Assembly: GCA_013349725.1 (NCBI GenBank) | Contig: DUZB01000006.1 | Span: 1-6,965, forward strand | DNA from: Deltaproteobacteria bacterium | GTDB lineage: Bacteria; Desulfobacterota; DSM-4660; Desulfatiglandales; Desulfatiglandaceae | Direction of reading: 5' to 3' | DNA: 6,965 bases | Position numbers and translations under genes: made by a program | Shown here: positions 1 through 3,602 of the stretch, piece by piece | How the letters are laid out: each line of letters starts with the position of its first letter | Numbering within the stretch: the first letter of the stretch is position 1 | Notes under the pieces: model-generated | What the model was told of the DNA's origin: nothing | Seen by the model: only the letters and a program-made list of their open reading frames with translations | The model's database searches: none

Positions 1-58
1 GGCCAGTACGACCCTAAGGGCTGTGCATAATTCTAATTGAGAAAATTGGCGATTTGCC

Positions 59-358
59 GTGATCTCTGATATTAAAGATCTCATTGAGGAAGAACAAAAA
101 AGAGTATTTTCTCTAATCAATCGTATTCTCAATCACGGCCCTCCAAACAATGAAAAGAAGTTCAGACACATAGGCGATCAAATCTACGAACTTAAAACCT
201 CTGGTGGAACTCGGATATTGTGCTTTTATGGTGGCGAAAATTTACCCAACTCCCTGATTCTTGCTCAAGGATTTTACAAGCCGAAGAATAAAATATTGAT
301 GCGTCAAAAGAATAGGACTATGAAATGGCGCGAGGCAAATATTGAGGTAATACAATAG
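59..358 (+). CDS. HigB/RelE-superfamily (phage Gp49-like, DUF891) toxin, possibly N-terminally truncated
   Basis: This 99-aa basic protein resembles the toxin of HigBA-type toxin-antitoxin pairs, which usually act as ribosome-dependent mRNA interferases. The family pattern is visible in the middle and C-terminal half: FRHIGDQIYELK (residues 35-46), TRILCFY (51-57) and LILAQGFYKPKNKI (66-79). These match the usual order of 'K.L.dglyElR', a 'yRi.y' strand and a 'll.gF.KK.qKtP' strand. It is followed after 31 nt by an XRE-type regulator, the expected antitoxin partner; toxin-first order is normal for higBA. The only available start is GTG at 59. It has no clear Shine-Dalgarno, and the frame continues upstream as ENWRFA, which looks like the missing first beta strand, until an in-frame TGA at 38-40. 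The gene may therefore be N-terminally damaged. Family assignment is fairly secure; activity is unknown. Confidence 0.72.
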   Translation: MISDIKDLIEEEQKRVFSLINRILNHGPPNNEKKFRHIGDQIYELKTSGGTRILCFYGGENLPNSLILAQGFYKPKNKILMRQKNRTMKWREANIEVIQ

Positions 359-389
359 AGTCTATAACAAGCCAAAAGGAAATGCAATC

Positions 390-881
390 ATGAGACCAGG
401 AGAATGGTTTAAGCAGAAATTGGAGTCGCTCAAGGAAGATTTTGACTTTCGCCTCGAAACGCTGATCTTAGATATCACCGAACAAATCTGCAAAAGGATG
501 AAAAAGAAAGTAATCAACCGAACAAGGCTCCGTGAGCTATTGAATGTTTCTCCACCGGCTGTGTCCAAGATTTTAAATGGAAATTCAAATTTCACACTTA
601 AAACCTTATTATCTATGTCGGATGCTTTAGGATTGGACTTGAAAATTGATTTTGTTGAAAAGAGCTCGGTGTCTTATGAAGCATGCGATAGTCATCAGTT
701 CCATGAACCCACTTGTTATTATGATGATAGCCGCTATTTGGCTCCAGCTACGTTCGCATCGACCTCAGATGAAATCAATATCACCGCAACGCCATTAAAA
801 AGAAAAGCATTTGTTCCCTTGACCGCAGCTCATGAAGTAATACCAATAGGAATAAGTTCGGAATGGAGACAGGCAGCATAA
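390..881 (+). CDS. XRE/HigA-family helix-turn-helix antitoxin with C-terminal extension
   Basis: This 163-aa protein is the likely DNA-binding antitoxin and autorepressor of the upstream toxin. A helix-turn-helix of the XRE class lies at about residues 41-85. It contains NRTRLRELLNVSPPAVSKIL (43-62), with the turn and recognition helix around SPPAVSKIL, followed by FTLKTLLSMSDALGLDL. The N-terminal 40 residues are charged and probably helical. From about residue 90 a 74-residue tail follows that is not part of the HTH fold. It is rich in Ser, Thr, Tyr and His and is probably disordered or partner-binding. ATG at 390 is preceded by AAAAGGA at 374-380 with good spacing. The stop lies 26 nt before the next start, so the genes are probably co-transcribed. 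Most HigA proteins are near 100-130 aa, so the tail is an addition. The HTH call is secure; the antitoxin role is inferred from context. Confidence 0.78.
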   Translation: MRPGEWFKQKLESLKEDFDFRLETLILDITEQICKRMKKKVINRTRLRELLNVSPPAVSKILNGNSNFTLKTLLSMSDALGLDLKIDFVEKSSVSYEACDSHQFHEPTCYYDDSRYLAPATFASTSDEINITATPLKRKAFVPLTAAHEVIPIGISSEWRQAA

Positions 882-895
882 GCGCATCAAATAAA

Positions 896-900
896 TGGAG
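896..900 (+). promoter_or_regulatory. Ribosome-binding site choosing the start at 908
   Basis: TGGAG lies 7 nt before the ATG at 908. The in-frame ATG at 863, which overlaps the antitoxin gene, has no such sequence. The third gene of the cassette is therefore taken to start at 908. Confidence 0.55.
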
Positions 901-907
901 CATAAAA

Positions 908-1332
908 ATGAAAACAAGTGAGTCGTACAAAAAGATAATCACTGAAGAAATCGACTATGCCGCAGGAATGATGGATAAGGCCGAAGATGTCGAAAAAAAA
1001 TCTATTTTTTCAGTGCTATTCCAGCAACAATTCAAAGGATTTTCAACCTTGAGTATGATCCGGATCTTGTTTACGTGCATGGCATTCTTCAGAATACCTA
1101 CGCTGCATTCACCCAAAGGCTTCATACGGTTAAGGCCGGAGATTCGGTTGTGCCCTTACTTGGGATACAAATTGAGAAGCTTATTGAATTTATTATGGAA
1201 CTTTCGGAAAAAATCAGAAAGAATGAAGACCTCAATGGAACATTGAAAAAACTTGCTATCCTTGGCTACTCGACATCAGGAAATGGATATTATCTGTTAC
1301 AGAGGGGCATACTAACATTAAGCGAATCCTAA
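908..1332 (+). pseudogene. Small helical protein of unknown function, third gene of the TA-like cassette, interrupted by a -1 frameshift
   Basis: I do not recognise a named family. From ATG 908 (SD at 896-900) the frame reads MKTSESYKKIITEEIDYAAG and continues to an A8 tract at 993-1000. There the sensible reading moves by -1. The downstream frame then gives YFFSAIPATIQRIFNLEYDP, continues with VYVHGILQNTYAAF, and ends with GNGYYLLQRGILTLSES and TAA at 1330-1332. Joined, the product is 141 aa, mostly amphipathic helix, with no signal peptide, membrane segment or catalytic motif that I can see. Without the shift, translation ends at 1246 with low-plausibility sequence. The position directly behind a toxin-antitoxin pair suggests a functional link such as chaperone, second antitoxin or regulator. 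It does not look like SecB, the third gene of known TAC systems. The shift may be a disabling mutation, a sequence error, or slippage at A_AAA_AAA. Confidence 0.6.
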
Positions 1333-1543
1333 GAAGCGGATTTGCTCGAACTTTTATTGAGGGCTCAATCTAAATACCATCGACAGTGGATAGGCCTTCT
1401 TGCTCGGTCCAACGGGACGGTACAGCTTCGTATTTTTGATTTTTAGGTCTTTTTCGATAGAAACCGTTTTAAAATATATGGAGCCGATTTTTGGGTGAGA
1501 ATCTAAAATCTTGTACAAGGACTGTACAAAAACGGACTCTGTC
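1333..1543. other. Intergenic stretch without a convincing gene
   Basis: This AT-rich spacer lies between the toxin-antitoxin-like cassette and the tRNA debris. I see two small dyads: ATTGAG-GG-CTCAAT at 1356-1369, just after the third gene, and TTGTAC-N7-GTACAA at 1511-1529. Neither is followed by a T-run on a strand that would make it a clear terminator. The second could be a small operator or hairpin, but nothing supports a specific role. A 71-codon open frame on the minus strand (1354-1569) covers most of it but starts inside a terminator-like hairpin and is not accepted as a gene. Confidence 0.5.
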
Positions 1544-1573
1544 AAAAAGGACTTACAGCGAATTGCCATAACT
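1544..1573 (-). terminator. Degenerate intrinsic terminator behind the tRNA fragment
   Basis: Read on the minus strand, AGTTATGGC (1573-1565), a 5-nt loop and GCTGTAAGT (1559-1551) can pair with one mismatch and two G-U pairs. CC and five T follow (1548-1544). It is clearly related in sequence to the good terminator at 1717-1747 but has a weaker stem. It probably terminated the now-broken tRNA whose 3' half lies just upstream of it on this strand. Confidence 0.45.
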
Positions 1574-1585
1574 GCTTAATTTTAC

Positions 1586-1635
1586 TGGTGCCGAGACCAG
1601 GAATTGAACCAGGGACACGGGAAGCTATATTCCCT
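1586..1635 (-). pseudogene. 3' half of a second tRNA (tRNA-Phe-like), truncated
   Basis: On the minus strand the stretch ends with the acceptor strand TCTCGGC, discriminator A and an encoded CCA (1586-1596). Before it is a T arm with CCTGG, TTCAATT and CCTGG (1613-1597), in which the middle stem pair is a T-T mismatch. GTGTC (1618-1614) fits a variable loop. TTCCC (1623-1619) can close an anticodon-arm-like hairpin with GGGAA, leaving a 6-nt loop. No D arm or matching 5' acceptor strand (GCCGAGA) is found further 5' on this strand. The remaining bases resemble bacterial tRNA-Phe 3' halves from memory. It is not a copy of the adjacent tRNA-Arg, because the acceptor strands differ. Such 3' tRNA pieces are typical leftovers of integration into a tRNA gene or of partial deletion. 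Confidence 0.6.
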
Positions 1636-1716
1636 TAATTACTATTCCCATCATTGGATACAAGGTGTCAGGTTTGAATTTTTTGTCTAAATTTTGGCCA
1701 AAAAAGGGTTTCAAAG

Positions 1717-1747
1717 AAAAAAGGACTTACGGCGATATGCCATAAGT
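1717..1747 (-). terminator. Intrinsic terminator of the tRNA-Arg gene
   Basis: On the minus strand, ACTTATGGC (1747-1739) and GCCGTAAGT (1733-1725) form a 9-bp stem with one G-U pair around a 5-nt loop (ATATC). CC and six T follow (1722-1717). The hairpin begins 12 nt after the CCA end of tRNA-Arg, as expected for a single-tRNA transcript. Confidence 0.75.
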
Positions 1748-1759
1748 ACTTGTAATTAC

Positions 1760-1836
1760 TGGCGCGCCCAGCAGGATTCGAACCTGCGACCTACGGATTC
1801 GTAGTCCGTCACTCTATCCATCTGAGCTATGGGCGC
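1760..1836 (-). tRNA. tRNA-Arg (anticodon ACG)
   Basis: A complete 77-nt cloverleaf is present, with encoded CCA. The acceptor is GCGCCCA/TGGGCGC (seven pairs) with discriminator G. The D arm is GCTC...GAGT with an AGATGGATA loop. The anticodon stem ACGGA/TCCGT encloses the loop CTACGAA, so the anticodon is ACG (read as ICG after deamination). The variable loop is AGGTC, and the T stem GCAGG/CCTGC encloses TTCGAAT. No base looks damaged. It has its own promoter-like sequence upstream and an intrinsic terminator downstream. Confidence 0.97.
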
Positions 1837-1848
1837 GTAAGGACATTC

Positions 1849-1877
1849 TCTATATCAGATCTTTCAGGTTCTTGCAA
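1849..1877 (-). promoter_or_regulatory. Putative sigma-70-type promoter for tRNA-Arg
   Basis: On the minus strand a -35 like TTGCAA (1877-1872) and a -10 like TATAGA (1854-1849) are separated by exactly 17 nt. The -10 is preceded by an extended TGn (TGA). Transcription would begin near 1842, a few bases before the tRNA 5' end at 1836. Each hexamer matches consensus at four of six positions. Confidence 0.5.
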
Positions 1878-1913
1878 CCGCTATATTGAAATGTCGGTTG
1901 GATTTCCATTTGG

Positions 1914-2402
1914 TCAGGAGTATTTTCTCAGGATTTCTTCTATGATTTTGCTGGTCGAGAATCCAGTTTCAAAGGGAATGCTGATCACCTGGCCTCCATT
2001 TTGCCTGACTGTCTCTGCTCCGATAATCTGATCCTCGGCCCAGTCTCCACCCTTGACAAGGATATCCGGCAACAGGTGTTGAATGACGACCAGTGGATTG
2101 TCCTCATCAAAAATCAGCACCATGTCTACGGATTGCAGGGCTGCGATGATTTCGGCCCTGGAGTTTTCCTCAAGGATCGGCCTTTTGTTGCCCTTGATGG
2201 CTCGAACGGAACGATCACTGTTGATGGCCACGATCAGGAAATCCCCCAGGTTTCGGGCAGCTCTGAGGTAGCGAACGTGCCCCGGGTGCAGGATATCGAA
2301 GCAGCCGTTGGTGAAAACGACCCGTCTGCCTGATTTTTTCAGATTTTGCCGTTCTTTACCGGCCCGGTCAAGAGGCTTTATTTTTTCTGTGGTTGATTTC
2401 AT
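1914..2402 (-). CDS. hldC: D-glycero-beta-D-manno-heptose 1-phosphate adenylyltransferase (RfaE2/HldC type)
   Basis: This 162-aa cytidylyltransferase-fold enzyme transfers AMP from ATP to D-glycero-beta-D-manno-heptose 1-phosphate. The product, ADP-heptose, feeds LPS inner-core synthesis in the cytosol. Diagnostic sequence is [20 protein letters not shown] (30-49) with the nucleotide-binding HPGH at 39-42. Further signatures are [16 protein letters not shown] (61-76), LVKGGDW (115-121) and the C-terminal [11 protein letters not shown] (147-157), which corresponds to the usual 'STT.II' motif. The length fits the stand-alone domain. In E. coli this is the C-terminal half of HldE, so a separate heptose kinase (HldA) should be encoded elsewhere. 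It starts 27 nt after the comF-like gene ends and lacks a strong Shine-Dalgarno, so it is probably read from the same transcript. A 77-nt gap then leads to the tRNA-Arg gene. The function call is strong; the exact symbol (hldC or rfaE2) is a naming choice. Confidence 0.93.
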   Translation of the reverse strand: MKSTTEKIKPLDRAGKERQNLKKSGRRVVFTNGCFDILHPGHVRYLRAARNLGDFLIVAINSDRSVRAIKGNKRPILEENSRAEIIAALQSVDMVLIFDEDNPLVVIQHLLPDILVKGGDWAEDQIIGAETVRQNGGQVISIPFETGFSTSKIIEEILRKYS

Positions 2403-2429
2403 ATTTGTAAGACCATTTCTTTCCAGACC

Positions 2430-3176
2430 CTAATAGGCCGCGGCTCGTGCCAGCGTGACACAGAAAATCCTGTTGGCTCCCCCTTTCCTGAGAATTTTCG
2501 AACAGGCATTGAGGGTATTGCCGGTCGTTGAAACATCGTCCACCAGCAAAATATTCCTCTCCCTTATCCTATTCTCATTTTCCAGTTTAAAAGCGTTTTT
2601 CACATTTTGCTGTCTCTGCTTCTTCCCAAGCCCCGTCTGCGGTATTGTTTTTTTGATTTTTCTCAAGGACAGGTAATCCAGCTCCGCTCTGAGCTTTTCC
2701 GCCGTATGTCTTGCCAACAGCAGGCTCTGATTGTAGCCGCGTTCTCTCAACTTTCCGGGATGAAGAGGAACGGGTATGACCAGAAAGCCAGCGGATGCCT
2801 CTCCCAGCCAGTCTTGCGCGAACCGACCCAGCAAAGGCCCCATCGATTTGGCTAAGCTGGTTTTTCCATGGTATTTCAAATGATGAATGGCCTCAAGAAG
2901 ACTTCCTTCATAGAGATATGGGGCCCCGGCTGCAGCGTATGCAGGGGGATTTCTCAGACAATCTTCACAGGGGTGATCTTCCAAAACCTCCGAGGAGAAA
3001 GGGGCGCCGCAAAGGGAACACAAAGGAGATGAGAGTGGATGAAAGCCTGCGAGGCAAGAATGACAGAGGGAAAGGGCACGGGTGTTTCCCTTAAGAGGGG
3101 CTTCCCATAGAAAAGTCCCGCAGACTCCGCATCGTGGGGGGTATATGATGTCGAGGATCTGTCTGAGAATTTTCAT
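2430..3176 (-). CDS. comF: ComF family protein (double zinc-finger plus phosphoribosyltransferase-like domain)
   Basis: The 248-aa product has the ComF layout. The N-terminal cysteine pairs are C16/C19, C38/C41, C53/C56 and C70/C73, for zinc. A type-I phosphoribosyltransferase fold follows, with the family block PVPLHPGKLRERGYNQS (135-151) and the PRPP loop ILLVDDVSTTGNT (209-221). The length is typical. ComF proteins are cytosolic and required for natural transformation in several bacteria, probably in handling incoming single-stranded DNA; their chemistry is not settled. Outside competent species the role is unclear, so transformation should not be assumed here. The gene starts 18 nt after the YkgJ-like gene ends and lies downstream of a DNA helicase-exonuclease gene, which supports a DNA-related role. 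The RBS is weak (GGGG about 10 nt upstream), consistent with translation from a shared message. Confidence 0.92.
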   Translation of the reverse strand: MKILRQILDIIYPPRCGVCGTFLWEAPLKGNTRALSLCHSCLAGFHPLSSPLCSLCGAPFSSEVLEDHPCEDCLRNPPAYAAAGAPYLYEGSLLEAIHHLKYHGKTSLAKSMGPLLGRFAQDWLGEASAGFLVIPVPLHPGKLRERGYNQSLLLARHTAEKLRAELDYLSLRKIKKTIPQTGLGKKQRQQNVKNAFKLENENRIRERNILLVDDVSTTGNTLNACSKILRKGGANRIFCVTLARAAAY

Positions 3177-3194
3177 GGGTTTGGCCCCAACAAC

Positions 3195-3602
3195 TCAATG
3201 GCTGTCGGTTTCTTCCTTGAATTCGGTTCCCCTGGGGGCTTGATTTTTGAATTCTTCAAAGGAACAGTCCCTGTTAATCCCCCTGCAGGCGGTTTTGGCC
3301 ATTTCCCAGGTATGTTTATCGTTTACGTTCGCTGGAAAATAGGGCCAGAGATCACACCTGCCCGGTTTGACAGGATGGATTCCGCATCCTCTGATTTCCC
3401 TGTCAAAGAAAATACAAAAATTATTGTTTCCGGCTTTGAGATAGGTTTGGCCATTTCGCTCCTGGCAGAATTCCCTCAGGAATCGGGAGACACTGATCTT
3501 GAGAAAACCGGCAATGTTTTCTTTTTCCCTGTCCAGGACGAAAATGCCGCCTTCACCATAGCAGCACTCCCCGCACATGCGGCATTCAAATACTTTCTTC
3601 AT
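3195..3602 (-). CDS. YkgJ-family cysteine-cluster protein
   Basis: This 135-aa protein belongs to the YkgJ (UPF0153/CxxCxxCC) group, thought to bind zinc or an Fe-S cluster; no reaction is established. It shows the family signature CRMCGECC (C7, C10, C13, C14). The downstream cysteines C63, C73 and C83 lie in CIFFDREIRGCGIHPVKPGRC-type spacing, close to the usual 'C.....gC.iY..RP..C' pattern. Additional cysteines are at C46, C106 and C113. The C-terminal end is charged and probably flexible. Its ATG overlaps the helicase stop codon (ATGA at 3602-3599), a strong sign of translational coupling. No signal peptide or membrane segment is seen. The family is clear; function is not. Confidence 0.88.
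   Translation of the reverse strand: MKKVFECRMCGECCYGEGGIFVLDREKENIAGFLKISVSRFLREFCQERNGQTYLKAGNNNFCIFFDREIRGCGIHPVKPGRCDLWPYFPANVNDKHTWEMAKTACRGINRDCSFEEFKNQAPRGTEFKEETDSH

Noticed and set aside
24..31. TGTGCATAAT-like extended -10 promoter before the toxin gene
   Set aside because: No acceptable -35 hexamer lies at the right distance within the few bases available at the window edge.
863..907. Earlier ATG at 863 as start of the third gene, overlapping the antitoxin
   Set aside because: There is no ribosome-binding site, and the extra 15 residues are low-plausibility sequence, whereas ATG 908 has TGGAG at good distance.
908..1332. Third gene as a SecB-like chaperone of a TAC system
   Set aside because: The joined protein looks helical throughout and lacks the beta-rich SecB core and its conserved patterns; only the gene order recalls TAC.
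1354..1569. A 71-codon minus-strand open frame containing LYRPVGP
   Set aside because: Its ATG lies inside the terminator-like hairpin behind the tRNA fragment, and it has no ribosome-binding site. The short LYRPVGP string recalls some conserved hypothetical proteins, but the residues after it do not continue that similarity. At most it is a remnant.
1875..1900. CAACCG...CGGTTG dyad between the heptose enzyme gene and tRNA-Arg, as a terminator
   Set aside because: The 6-bp stem has a 14-nt loop and no T-run follows. It also overlaps the proposed -35 box of the tRNA promoter, so a terminator role is not supported.
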